Assembly: GCF_002027705.1 (NCBI RefSeq)
Contig: NZ_MBTG01000072.1
Span: 124,001-188,000, forward strand
Direction of reading: 5' to 3'
DNA length: 64,000 nt
From: Paenibacillus ferrarius
GTDB taxonomy: Bacteria; Bacillota; Bacilli; Paenibacillales; NBRC-103111
The notes under the pieces are model-generated. The model saw nothing but the letters and a program-made list of their open reading frames with translations. It did no database searches and was not told the DNA's origin. Shown here piece after piece: positions 18,339-26,231 of this stretch. A program made the position numbers and the translations under genes. Each line of letters starts with the position of its first letter. The first letter of the stretch is position 1.

Positions 18339-18376
18339 CAACAGCATGCGTAAGGTTGAAGTCACGCATGCTGTTG
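18339..18376 (-). other. intercistronic hairpin between binding protein and permease genes
   Basis: Perfect 13-bp stem (CAACAGCATGCGT and its complement at 18364-18376) with a 12-base loop, 7 bases past the binding-protein stop and 40 before the permease. With no U tract it more likely protects the 3' end of the upstream message or partly terminates, giving more binding protein than membrane subunit. Confidence 0.6.
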
Positions 18377-18382
18377 ACCTTA

Positions 18383-19174
18383 TTATTTTTGTTCAAGTAA
18401 TTTTTTGGTATCCGGCTCTTCGCCAAACCACTTTTTGTACACTTTCGCGTAGGCGCCGTTCTCGATCATTTTTTTAATAGCTGGATCCAGTTTGGCTTTC
18501 AATTCGCTGCCTTTTGGAAGAAGAATACCATAGTATTCAGACTCAAAATTGGTAGGATCCGCGATGATTACTAATTTTTTATTGGGGTTGTTTTTCACAT
18601 ATTCACGAACGATCGCAATATCGGCTACAACCGCGTCAACGCCGTTATTTTCCAGCTCCATCAAAGCAAGTGTATTGTTGTCCAGACGTTTCAACGATTT
18701 ATTCGTATCACCCATGATTTTCGTCATAAGCGTATCTGCTGTAGTCGAAATTTGCACAGCTACTTTCTTGTCTTTCAAGTCTGCCGCACTTTTGACCGGA
18801 CTGCCTTCTTTGACAAGAATCATATTCTTAGATTCAAAATACGGAATGGAATAGTCATAGCTTTGTTTACGTTCATCTGTAATAGAAACACTGGAAATTC
18901 CGCCTTGATATTCTTTCCCTTGCTTCACGCTTGTCAGCATCGTATCCCAGCCTATGTTATTTACTTCATAGGGCAGACCTGCTTCCTTCATTACTTCTGC
19001 AAGAAAATCGATATCGAAGCCAGTCATCTTATCTTTATCCATAAATTCCATTGGCGAGTAAGCTGCATCTGTCGCAAATTTGTACTTCGTGCCACCGCTA
19101 TCTTTGGAGCCGCAACCCGATATTGCTGCCGCTAAACTCACAGCCAAAACTATCATCATTAGCTTTTTCAACAT
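18383..19174 (-). CDS. amino acid ABC transporter substrate-binding lipoprotein (family 3)
   Basis: Surface-anchored receptor of the amino acid importer. It has a lipoprotein signal peptide (MLKKLMMIVLAVSLAAAISGC, lipobox Cys near 21). The bacterial solute-binding family 3 fold shows YKFATDAAYSPMEFMDKDKMTGFDIDFL at the N terminus in parts (FATDAAYSPMEF, GFDIDFLAEVM) and the hinge block VDAVVADIAIVREYV. GGGGGG before the ATG at 19174 gives strong initiation; an upstream in-frame start would add 11 residues ahead of the signal peptide. Ligand probably Gln, Arg or another polar amino acid; not resolvable here. Confidence 0.9.
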   Translation of the reverse strand: MLKKLMMIVLAVSLAAAISGCGSKDSGGTKYKFATDAAYSPMEFMDKDKMTGFDIDFLAEVMKEAGLPYEVNNIGWDTMLTSVKQGKEYQGGISSVSITDERKQSYDYSIPYFESKNMILVKEGSPVKSAADLKDKKVAVQISTTADTLMTKIMGDTNKSLKRLDNNTLALMELENNGVDAVVADIAIVREYVKNNPNKKLVIIADPTNFESEYYGILLPKGSELKAKLDPAIKKMIENGAYAKVYKKWFGEEPDTKKLLEQK

Positions 19175-19207
19175 GTTTCCCCCCGTACTATATATTGGAC
19201 GAATCAT

Positions 19208-19236
19208 ATTTTAACACTTGGTCAATAAAATAACAA
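19208..19236 (-). promoter_or_regulatory. promoter of the amino acid transporter operon
   Basis: TTGTTA at 19231-19236 and TAAAAT at 19208-19213 with a 17-bp spacer on the minus strand, about 35 bases upstream of the binding-protein start. Confidence 0.5.
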
Positions 19237-19348
19237 CGCCTTCATGGCGTAATTTTGCAGGAAAATACAGGAAATTGACACATCGCAATTATTTTTATTT
19301 TTTTGCACAAAAGCGAGAGGGCTTTTTGTTCAAAATGACCATTCTGCG

Positions 19349-19613
19349 CTTGCTCCATCTTGATTTCGCTCGTGCGCCAACCTGATTACGCCCATATGCC
19401 ATCACGATTCCGCCTGTGCGCCATTTTGATTTTCCCCCTATTGCATCCCGTTTCCACCTGTGTGCCATCTTGATTTCACCCCTATTGCATCCCGTTTCCG
19501 CCTGTGTGCCATCTTGATTTCACCCTATTGCATCCCGTTTCCACCTGTGTGCCATCTTGATTTCACCTATGTGCCATCTTTGATTCGGCCCGAGTGGCCA
19601 CCTTAATTCGCCC
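19349..19613. repeat. tandem-repeat block of 20-24 bp units
   Basis: About twelve imperfect units related to GTGTGCCATCTTGATTTCAC follow one another without gaps. In the middle they form a higher-order dimer of about 44 bp (a GTGTGCCATC-type unit then an ATTGCATCCCGTTTCC-type unit) repeated three times. Unit lengths vary and no long frame stays open, so it is a noncoding minisatellite. There are no constant-length spacers, so it is not a CRISPR array. Confidence 0.85.
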
Positions 19614-19734
19614 ACCCCTGCTTGGCAGATGCCAAATAGGGGTGTTCAACAAGCCGAAAAGACTAGAACGCCTCAGTTTGAGGGCTGAAAGGCTGGCAAC
19701 AAACGCCAACAGTACCGACTTGTCCGTCTACACC

Positions 19735-19935
19735 TTTGAAAACCTGCAATTGTGCATCTTTTTATCGCTTGGAATGGTCCAATTTGGCAAATTCCTGCGA
19801 TTATGCATCTTTTTCCGGCCTTTTCTTGAATATAGGAATAAAAGCATGAAAATTCCTGCACAATCGCAGGCATTTCCCTTTTTCACACGATTTCGCGGAA
19901 AATGCCTGTACTTTTGCAGGCTTTCAGCAAACGAC
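19735..19935 (+). repeat. four-hairpin interspersed element, copy 1
   Basis: Four modules of the form CCTGC-N6-GCAGG start at 19743, 19794, 19855 and 19905 (spacing 51, 61, 50). The first two have decayed right arms (GTGCATC, ATGCATC) followed by T runs; the last two are complete stems. The reverse complement of 52700-52895 aligns to it in the same module order and spacing, including intermodule sequence such as TGGAAnGGTCC. Position: between the tandem-repeat block and yunC. Confidence 0.8.
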
Positions 19936-19997
19936 ATCAGCAACGATCCTACATAGTGGCTCGTTGTGATTCACAGCTCGTCTCCGGTCGGAAACAT

Positions 19998-20031
19998 AAA
20001 AAAACGCCAAGATCTCTCGATCTTAGCGTCC
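19998..20031 (-). terminator. intrinsic terminator of yunC
   Basis: Minus strand ACGCTAAGATC ... GATCTTGGCGT stem followed by seven T, 20 bases past the yunC stop. Confidence 0.8.
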
Positions 20032-20050
20032 TATTTCTGACGTTACATGG

Positions 20051-20353
20051 TTACATCATTTTCAGAATTGCTTCCCTACCGGTCATGCCAGCTACAATCC
20101 CCAGGTCCTCAGCCGTATACGTCACCGACTCAAGCGGTGCATCCAGAAGCTCCTCAATCGTTCGAACCCCTGTTGCTCTCGCTGCTACAATATTTCGGTC
20201 CCGCAAGCGTTCATTGAGCAGCCCCACGTCAAGTGCGCCACACATAATATAACCTTTATCCGTCGTTACAACCAGCAGTGTGGTTTTGGGCAGCTTTACC
20301 TCGATGGCAATGGCTGTATGTCCTTCAAGGAGAATGGGTTCAACGCGCATCAT
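20051..20353 (-). CDS. yunC: YunC-like DUF1805 protein
   Basis: Conserved small protein of unknown function, 100 residues, the same size as B. subtilis YunC. Matches include VEPILLEGHTAIAIEVKLPKTTLLV in parts, the conserved KGYIMCGALDVGLLNERL block with its Cys, and RNIVAARATGVRTIEELLDAPL. The ATG at 20353 lies about 14 bases after GAGGAG (a second ATG three bases on, at 20350, also works). A longer upstream frame exists but has no ribosome site and adds 31 residues foreign to the family. It ends in a strong terminator, so it is probably monocistronic. Confidence 0.85.
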   Translation of the reverse strand: MMRVEPILLEGHTAIAIEVKLPKTTLLVVTTDKGYIMCGALDVGLLNERLRDRNIVAARATGVRTIEELLDAPLESVTYTAEDLGIVAGMTGREAILKMM

Positions 20354-20486
20354 GCTCTGCACAGCTCCTCTTCGCAGTCTTACAGAAGTATATGCGAGCG
20401 CGGCTAGTACGGTGTGAAAAAGGTTTTGTTGTTCGTCCGTTTTCAACGCTTGGATATCCCATAATTGTTATATATATGTAAATCGC

Positions 20487-20515
20487 TTGAAGGCTGCTTC
20501 TCCATGCTATATGAT
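20487..20515 (+). promoter_or_regulatory. promoter of the small secreted protein gene
   Basis: TTGAAG at 20487-20492, 17-bp spacer, TATGAT at 20510-20515; transcription would start about 30 bases ahead of the GTG start. Confidence 0.65.
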
Positions 20516-20553
20516 ACCTGTGTATACAAAATATACCATTCGGAGGGATTATA

Positions 20554-20802
20554 GTGAAACTTATTAAATCTATCTTATTATCTTCTGTCGTGGCTATTTC
20601 AATGTTGAGTGCCTCATCTGTGTATGCCCACCCACTTGTAAACATTCAAAATTACAATAGTTATAGTTCCTATCTAACAGCGCTGACGCAGCAATATTGG
20701 ATTGATGGAAGCAATGCTCATGATCAATGGGAGCTCGACGCACAAAATGCCCAATACGAAGCTGATATTGCCGCTGCAAAACTATATTTTGGTGTTAAAT
20801 AA
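20554..20802 (+). CDS. small secreted protein, unknown function
   Basis: 82 residues with a clear signal peptide (KLIKSILLSSVVAISMLSASSVYA, cleavage likely after VYA near 25). The mature part of about 57 residues is rich in Tyr, Asn, Gln and Ala, with no Cys; the C-terminal half looks helical. GTG start preceded by CGGAGGG at 6 bases. It has its own promoter and terminator. I do not recognise a family. A secreted signal, wall or antimicrobial peptide are all possible. Confidence 0.7.
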   Translation: MKLIKSILLSSVVAISMLSASSVYAHPLVNIQNYNSYSSYLTALTQQYWIDGSNAHDQWELDAQNAQYEADIAAAKLYFGVK

Positions 20803-20837
20803 CTCTAATTAATTAATTCGTTTAAAATCTCAAGATT

Positions 20838-20876
20838 AAGTCTCCTCATGGCGAAGCAGTGAGGGGGCTTTTTTAT
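20838..20876 (+). terminator. intrinsic terminator of the small secreted protein gene
   Basis: AAGTCTCCTCA pairs with TGAGGGGGCTT (two G-U pairs) and is followed by TTTTTTAT. Confidence 0.8.
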
Positions 20877-20888
20877 ATTTTTCGTTTA

Positions 20889-21053
20889 TTAAAATTGACA
20901 CACATAAAAATAAAATATAAGCAGCATCCCGATTACAACTAAGGTATTCTCAACGCGAGTGGACATGTGTTTAAACTTATAGTGAATTAGCAACCTAATT
21001 ATTAAATTGAAAAATATCCAAATCAGGATTAATATAACCCATTCACTAAGCAT
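20889..21053 (-). CDS. 54-residue membrane mini-protein, unknown function
   Basis: A short frame beginning MLSEWVILILIWIFFN and ending FYFYVCQF. Residues 5-24 and 38-53 are strongly hydrophobic, separated by a basic loop (HYKFKHMSTR), so it would be a two-pass membrane protein. Its ATG overlaps the last codons of the upstream coiled-coil gene by 8 bases, a coupling arrangement. No family recognised. Below common gene-calling length cut-offs. An open frame of this size could occur by chance, but the coupling and the clean two-helix profile argue for a gene. Confidence 0.55.
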   Translation of the reverse strand: MLSEWVILILIWIFFNLIIRLLIHYKFKHMSTRVENTLVVIGMLLIFYFYVCQF

Positions 21054-21207
21054 GATACTTCCCTACGGGAGCATCCAAAACCCATTCAAGGATCTCAATT
21101 TGCGCTCGAATTTCATTGATTTCGCCCATGTTTTCTGCTTCGTTAAGCTGTTTCAACTTCTGTTCCAGCTGATTAACCATACGTTTAATTTGATCTTGAG
21201 TCCTCAT
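21046..21207 (-). CDS. 53-residue coiled-coil mini-protein, unknown function
   Basis: Starts MRTQDQIKRMVNQLEQKLKQ and continues as Glu/Gln/Leu/Ile-rich helix (EIRAQIEILEWVLDAP), with heptad-like Leu/Ile/Met spacing over residues 7-45. AGGAAG lies upstream of the ATG at 21207. Overlaps the following membrane mini-gene by 8 bases. No family recognised. Size and charge resemble small Bacillales proteins that act as sporulation or membrane-complex accessories, but this is only an impression. Confidence 0.6.
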   Translation of the reverse strand: MRTQDQIKRMVNQLEQKLKQLNEAENMGEINEIRAQIEILEWVLDAPVGKYHA

Positions 21208-21401
21208 ATTTCTCGCTTCCTTCTCATAATTAATTTTCTTTTATAATAGCATTAAAAATCTGGTTTCACCCTAATTTGAGTTCCTATTCCAATCCCATTC
21301 TTCGTCCACTTTCCCCTATTCCTGCAAAAAGCGAGCTATGTTTGGGCAGAAGATCATGATATAGTTAAAGCATGAGCAGTTTTGGACAGCTAGGAGGCCA
21401 T

Positions 21402-21899
21402 ATGAGTCAGGGAAAAGGAAACATCAGTCCGAATGGACATTTATTCACTGTAGAGATTCTAATTGAAGAGACTACCAATGGCCTTGCCATGGAAAAGCTC
21501 CTTCATCTTTTAAATACCAACACTGTGAAAGATTATCAAATTCTCAAAGGCATCGACCTCGGCAAGTTGATTGAAGTAAACAAGAAAAAAGACAGCGCGC
21601 CCTCCTTGCAAACAAGTAAAAAGGCGGTTGAGGCGCCGCTAGCTGCAACAGTACCAGAAGCGAAAGCAGCCATCAGTGAAGCAGCAGCAGCTATCGTCCA
21701 GCAATTGGAGAAATTTAAGGCCAATAATACACTGATCCGGTTGACGGTGATCAAAGGTAAAGGCATTAAGCTGAATCTTCCTTGCCGGATTTTGAATTAT
21801 GATGACAGCAATCAGAATGTAACGGTGTACCATGTCGATGAGAAAAAAGTGTATTTGTTCAAATTAAACGAGATCGACGATTACGTCGCTACATCATAA
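21402..21899 (+). CDS. conserved hypothetical protein
   Basis: 165 residues from ATG 21402, placed 4 bases after AGGAGG; an earlier in-frame ATG (21372) lacks a site. The N-terminal part (about 10-60) looks like a folded alpha/beta region (HLFTVEILIEETTNGLAMEKLL). An Ala/Glu/Lys-rich linker at 70-105 follows, then a C-terminal beta-rich region (LIRLTVIKGKGIKLNLPCRILNYD ... VYHVDEKKVYLFKLNEIDDY in shorter blocks) suggestive of a small OB or SH3-like barrel. No family recognised. Shares a bidirectional terminator with the GGDEF/EAL gene. Confidence 0.75.
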   Translation: MSQGKGNISPNGHLFTVEILIEETTNGLAMEKLLHLLNTNTVKDYQILKGIDLGKLIEVNKKKDSAPSLQTSKKAVEAPLAATVPEAKAAISEAAAAIVQQLEKFKANNTLIRLTVIKGKGIKLNLPCRILNYDDSNQNVTVYHVDEKKVYLFKLNEIDDYVATS

Positions 21900-21946
21900 A
21901 AAAGAAGAGGGTGCCCTTGAACTCAAGGAACACCCTCTTCTTTTTT
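21899..21946. terminator. bidirectional intrinsic terminator
   Basis: AAAAAAGAAGAGGGTG ... CACCCTCTTCTTTTTT forms a long stem with T tracts on both strands between converging genes at 21402 and 21945. Confidence 0.85.
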
Positions 21947-23795
21947 ATGCGGTTGTAACGCCGTTCCTCAGCATGCCCTCTAAATCATCCGCACTCACAG
22001 GCGGACTAAACCAATAGCCTTGCACTTCATTACAGCGATTCTGATGCAAGAAATGCAGCTGTTCTTCAGTTTCTACACCTTCCGCAATGACCTTCAAGTT
22101 CAAGTGATGGGTCATAGCAATAATGGTGGCAACGATCGCCGCGTCATTGGGATCGACCATAATATCGCGAACGAAGGAACGATCAATTTTCAGCTTATCA
22201 ATTGGGAATTTCTTCAGATAGTACAGGGAGCTGTAACCTGTCCCGAAATCATCGATGCTGACATGAACGCCAAGCTCTTTGAGCTCCAGCAAGGACTGAA
22301 TGGCGTGATCCACGTCCATCGTCATACTCTCCGTAATTTCCAGCTCCAAATATTGCGGTTCAAGTCCCGTTTGCTCAAGCACATGACGGATTTTGCCTTT
22401 GAGATTATGCTGGAAGAACTGCCGCATCGACAAATTGACGGAGATCGGCATCAACGGATATCCTTGTTTCTGCCATGCTTTATTCTGTTTGCAAGCGGCT
22501 CGCAGCACCCATTCGCCAATCGGCACGATTAACCCGGATTCCTCTGCAAAAGGAATGAAATGGTTAGGGGATACAATCCCCCTCTCAGGATGATTCCAGC
22601 GAATTAGAGCCTCGACACCAACAATCCGGCCTGTCTCAATATCGACTTGGGGTTGATAGAATAACATAAACTCATCCCCAGCGATCGCTCTTCGCAGCTC
22701 ATTCTCCAGCTTAAGCCGGTTAATGGACACGGATTTCATATCGGTATTAAAGATTTGGAAATCGTTGCGGCCCTTTTCCTTCGCTCTAGCCAGCGCAATA
22801 TCCGCATACTTCATAAGCATATCCGCATCTTCGACATTTTCAGTATCTTCTGAAGATATGGCGATTCCGATGCTCGCTGTAATATGCAGCTCATATTGCT
22901 CAAGAAGAAAGGGCTTTTCGAGCACTCGATTGATCTCAGCGATTACCGCTATCGCATCATTGGCATTCGCCACATTCGTAAAGAAAAAGGCGAATTCGTC
23001 GCCTTCCGTCCGAGCCAGATAGTCGTTCTCTGTCACAGCGCGAGTGAATCGCTCGGCTAACTGCAGCAGCAGCATATTGCCATAATCATGACCGAAGCTG
23101 TCATTGACAAGTTTGAAACGATCGATATCCAAATAGAAGACGGCTACCTTTTGACCCGAAGCTTTCGTCAGATGAAGCCGTTCATTCAAATGATCTCTAA
23201 ACACTCGTCTGTTCGGAAGTCCCGTCATATCGTCATAATAGGCCATATAGCGCACTTGTTCATCGCCGCGCTTGCGCTCTGTGATATCCTGGCATATCAG
23301 AATATTGCCTTTAGCATTGGGCTTCAAATCAACAGGAACAGCGGTAACGTTCAAATCTACCCGATAGCCGCTCTTATGGAACACAGCGGTTTCGAAGGTA
23401 ACAGGCGTGCCGGCCTTTACATGCTCCAGTTGACTGGATGTGGGCTCATATTGCTCTTGAGTCACAAAGCTGATAAATGACTGATGAAGCAGCTCTGATG
23501 CCGAATAGCCAAGGATGGTTTCTGCCGCCACGTTGATTCTGATGAATTTTCCTTCTTGATCGAAGATGCCAATCGCATTCGGATTGTGTTCGAATAAGGA
23601 ATCGAGCACATTCAGGTAAGTATGATCCTGCGGTATTCCATTAATCAATGTAGCTGATCTTTCACTTTTTTTAAACAGCATAATAAGCAGCAAAAGTGAA
23701 GCAAGTACACAAATCCACGCAGCATACGGCTTTACGTAAAGGCTAACGAATATGACAATGAACATATATCCGCCAATATAGAGCCGGTTTTTCAC
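21945..23795 (-). CDS. membrane-anchored PAS-GGDEF-EAL cyclic-di-GMP enzyme
   Basis: 616-residue signalling protein. Two membrane helices (about 5-42) are followed by a PAS domain (about 60-180), a GGDEF domain (about 185-345) and an EAL domain (about 360-605). The signature loop reads RTEGDEF instead of GGDEF, so cyclase activity is doubtful. The EAL half keeps VEALIRW, ELEITESM, SIDDFGTGYSSL, KLKIDRSFV and AEGVET, which fits an active phosphodiesterase that hydrolyses c-di-GMP. It lies 26 bases downstream of a PAS kinase gene on the same strand, so the two are probably cotranscribed. Confidence 0.93.
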   Translation of the reverse strand: MKNRLYIGGYMFIVIFVSLYVKPYAAWICVLASLLLLIMLFKKSERSATLINGIPQDHTYLNVLDSLFEHNPNAIGIFDQEGKFIRINVAAETILGYSASELLHQSFISFVTQEQYEPTSSQLEHVKAGTPVTFETAVFHKSGYRVDLNVTAVPVDLKPNAKGNILICQDITERKRGDEQVRYMAYYDDMTGLPNRRVFRDHLNERLHLTKASGQKVAVFYLDIDRFKLVNDSFGHDYGNMLLLQLAERFTRAVTENDYLARTEGDEFAFFFTNVANANDAIAVIAEINRVLEKPFLLEQYELHITASIGIAISSEDTENVEDADMLMKYADIALARAKEKGRNDFQIFNTDMKSVSINRLKLENELRRAIAGDEFMLFYQPQVDIETGRIVGVEALIRWNHPERGIVSPNHFIPFAEESGLIVPIGEWVLRAACKQNKAWQKQGYPLMPISVNLSMRQFFQHNLKGKIRHVLEQTGLEPQYLELEITESMTMDVDHAIQSLLELKELGVHVSIDDFGTGYSSLYYLKKFPIDKLKIDRSFVRDIMVDPNDAAIVATIIAMTHHLNLKVIAEGVETEEQLHFLHQNRCNEVQGYWFSPPVSADDLEGMLRNGVTTA

Positions 23796-23821
23796 AAATT
23801 AGCCTCCTCTTACTGCTCACT

Positions 23822-25693
23822 CTAGGTGATAGGAAGCGTCACACTGACAACCGTTCCTTCTCCCACTTTGCTTTCCAACATTAACTGACCATGATGATCT
23901 TCAATAATCTTGCTTGTCGTCATAAGGCCGAGTCCCGCTCCTTTGTCTTTCGTGGAGTAGAACGGCTCACCCAGTCTGGCAAGGACATGATCCGGAATGC
24001 CGGAGCCTCTGTCTTTGAAGATGACGCGCACCGTTGTATCATCCGCCATCTGCATATGGATATCAATTTGTCCGCCATCTGGCATCGCTTCCATTGCATT
24101 TTTGATCAAATTGATAAAAGACTGCTTTAACTGGTTTTCCTCGCAGTGAACGAGCGGCAGTTGTTGCTCCATGACGACAACGAATTGAATATTATTCATG
24201 TGCGCCTGCGTTTCCAGCAAGGTGATGACACTTTGAACAATCGTTTCGATACGTTTGGGCTGGTAGCGTATGAGCTGAGGCTTAGCCAGCACAAGCATTT
24301 CCGTAATTATCAACTCAATCCGGGTTAATTCAGACATCATGATGTCATAATATTCTTGCTTGTTTACTGCGCCTTGCTGCAGAAATTGGATGAATCCTTT
24401 GAGTGAGGTCAAAGGATTCCGAATTTCATGGGCAACACCGGCTGCCAATTGACCCACAACAGACAGCTTCTCGGATTTGCGAAGCATCTCTTCCGTGTGT
24501 TGACGCTCGGCAATATTTTTGAAGGTCATGACGACACCAATGATTTGATTTTCATCAAAGATCGGAGATGTCATGTATTCAACAGGAAAGGAATCCCCAT
24601 TTTTTTTATAAAATATTTCATTTGCATTGCAATCGTAGACGCCATCTCGGATGGTTCGATATAACGCGGAGGGAATATCGCTCTGCAAAGCTGCGTCGGA
24701 TTCACTCGTACGTGTCAAAATATGATAAGCATTGCTGCCAAACATATCCTCATACGTATAGCCCGTTAAACGCTCAGCGGCCTGGTTCCAGAAAATAGTG
24801 CCCAAATGCTCATCAATCCCGAAGATACCATCAGTCACAGCATTTAAAATAAGCTGATTTTTGGTATGCAGCTGGTCAATCATCGCTTCATTCTGTTTAC
24901 GCTTGGTAACATCTTTCGCGATGAGGTAACTGCCCTCCACATGATCTTGTTTAATTTTGGGAATAAAATTAATCTCCAGCGTGATCTGATGACCTTGCTT
25001 ATGCAGGATCTTCCCCTCTGCACTTCCGGTAACCCCTAGCTTCGCTTGTTCAAACATGCCTTTTAACAGAGGCAAATATTCGGGTACAATGAGAAATTGG
25101 ATGGACTTCCCAAAAAGCTCTTGCTTCGAATAACCCGAGATGGCTTCTACAGCAGGATTGGCATCCACCAGTTTTCCCGCCTCATCTAGCATAAAGATCA
25201 TATCTGGATTGTATTTGACTAGGGATTGATAGTTGCTTCTACTTTCCTCTAGTTTGTGCTCGTAACCCTTTCGCTCCGAGATGTCTTGAATTTGAGCCAA
25301 TAGACATATCGGACTAGCGTCCTCATGATGTACGAAGGAAACCGACAGGCTGACCCAAATGACCGAACCGTCTTTATGAAGAAATCGCTTCTCCACCTGA
25401 AAAGACTGACACTCTCCCTGAAGCATCTGCTTCCATAATTGGGCAACGGCATCCACATCATCGGCATAGAAAAATGTCTGGTAATGTAAACCTATCAGTT
25501 CTTCTTTGGCATATCCTAATAATCGGCACAATGATGAATTTACGGTGAGTAGTTTGCCAGTCAATGTGACAATGGACATAGCAATAACAGCACAATCAAA
25601 TGAATGTTGAAACAACTCATGGCTTGTGAGCAGCTTGAATTCCGAAGTGAGTGGCTTATCCGTTTCTGATTGGTTGCTGTTGAAATCAGCCAT
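23822..25693 (-). CDS. multi-PAS sensor histidine kinase (sporulation-kinase-like)
   Basis: Soluble 623-residue kinase with three PAS domains (about 25-140, 150-270, 280-400). The dimerisation/phospho-acceptor helix is VGQLAAGVAHEIRNPLTSLKG with His near 422. The HATPase domain has NLIKNAMEAMPDGG, DRGSGIP and TTSKIIEDHHG. The organisation matches KinA/KinE-type kinases feeding phosphorelays in Bacillales. No membrane segment and no adjacent response regulator, so it is an orphan; sporulation input is plausible but not shown. Upstream of the c-di-GMP enzyme gene. Confidence 0.9.
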   Translation of the reverse strand: MADFNSNQSETDKPLTSEFKLLTSHELFQHSFDCAVIAMSIVTLTGKLLTVNSSLCRLLGYAKEELIGLHYQTFFYADDVDAVAQLWKQMLQGECQSFQVEKRFLHKDGSVIWVSLSVSFVHHEDASPICLLAQIQDISERKGYEHKLEESRSNYQSLVKYNPDMIFMLDEAGKLVDANPAVEAISGYSKQELFGKSIQFLIVPEYLPLLKGMFEQAKLGVTGSAEGKILHKQGHQITLEINFIPKIKQDHVEGSYLIAKDVTKRKQNEAMIDQLHTKNQLILNAVTDGIFGIDEHLGTIFWNQAAERLTGYTYEDMFGSNAYHILTRTSESDAALQSDIPSALYRTIRDGVYDCNANEIFYKKNGDSFPVEYMTSPIFDENQIIGVVMTFKNIAERQHTEEMLRKSEKLSVVGQLAAGVAHEIRNPLTSLKGFIQFLQQGAVNKQEYYDIMMSELTRIELIITEMLVLAKPQLIRYQPKRIETIVQSVITLLETQAHMNNIQFVVVMEQQLPLVHCEENQLKQSFINLIKNAMEAMPDGGQIDIHMQMADDTTVRVIFKDRGSGIPDHVLARLGEPFYSTKDKGAGLGLMTTSKIIEDHHGQLMLESKVGEGTVVSVTLPIT

Positions 25694-25790
25694 GCGTCAC
25701 ATCCTTTCAATTAAGGAAGAATGAGTATCCGTCAATGACTACTTTCTACATGATACGTGCTTTTTCCTGCAAGAAGGCACAAATCGAAGA

Positions 25791-25821
25791 AAAAAGAGTC
25801 GGATTATCCCGACTCTTCTTG
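25791..25821 (-). terminator. intrinsic terminator of the DUF423 gene
   Basis: Minus strand AAGAGTCGGGATAATCCGACTC hairpin (stem GAGTCGG/CCGACTC) followed by six T, directly past the stop of the gene at 25824. Confidence 0.8.
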
Positions 25822-25823
25822 TC

Positions 25824-26195
25824 TTATTTCATAGCGGCAATTGCCAGCAGAATCCAGCCTACCAGAAAGCTTACGCCGCCAAGCGGTGTAATGGGACCGA
25901 AAATTTTGAGCCCTGTCAAGCTCAAAGCATAAAGGCTGCCCGAGAACAGGATAATACCGATAAAGATTGCCCAGCCGGACGCATTGACTAAAGCGCTGCT
26001 GTTCGTTAATTTATCTGACAGCACAGCAATCAGGATAAGCGCAATTGCGTGAATCATATGGTAATGCACACCTGTTTGATACACATCCAGCTTGTCAGGA
26101 GTCAGCTTGGCCTTCAAAGCGTGCGCTCCGAAAGCTCCTAAAGCAACCGAAAGAAACGCATTCAAGCTGCCCAGCAATAAGAAAATTTTCATCAT
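25824..26195 (-). CDS. DUF423 (YwdK-like) membrane protein
   Basis: 123-residue integral membrane protein with four predicted helices. The conserved opening LGSLNAFLSVALGAFGAHALK and YQTGVHYHMIHAIALILIAVL are characteristic of the DUF423/YwdK family (seen as blocks LGAFGAHALK and YHMIHAIAL). Function unknown across the family. The ATG at 26195 is preceded by GGAAG at 7 bases. Confidence 0.88.
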   Translation of the reverse strand: MMKIFLLLGSLNAFLSVALGAFGAHALKAKLTPDKLDVYQTGVHYHMIHAIALILIAVLSDKLTNSSALVNASGWAIFIGIILFSGSLYALSLTGLKIFGPITPLGGVSFLVGWILLAIAAMK

Positions 26196-26231
26196 AGGTT
26201 TTCTTCTTTCCTTTCAATGACGAGGTCTCGT

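Noticed and set aside
19349..19613. Repeat block considered as a CRISPR array
   Set aside because: Units are contiguous and imperfect with no unique spacers of constant length, and no cas gene is in the window.
21007..21246. A 79-codon plus-strand frame
   Set aside because: It lies antisense to two overlapping minus-strand mini-genes with better ribosome site and composition; its residues show no domain pattern.
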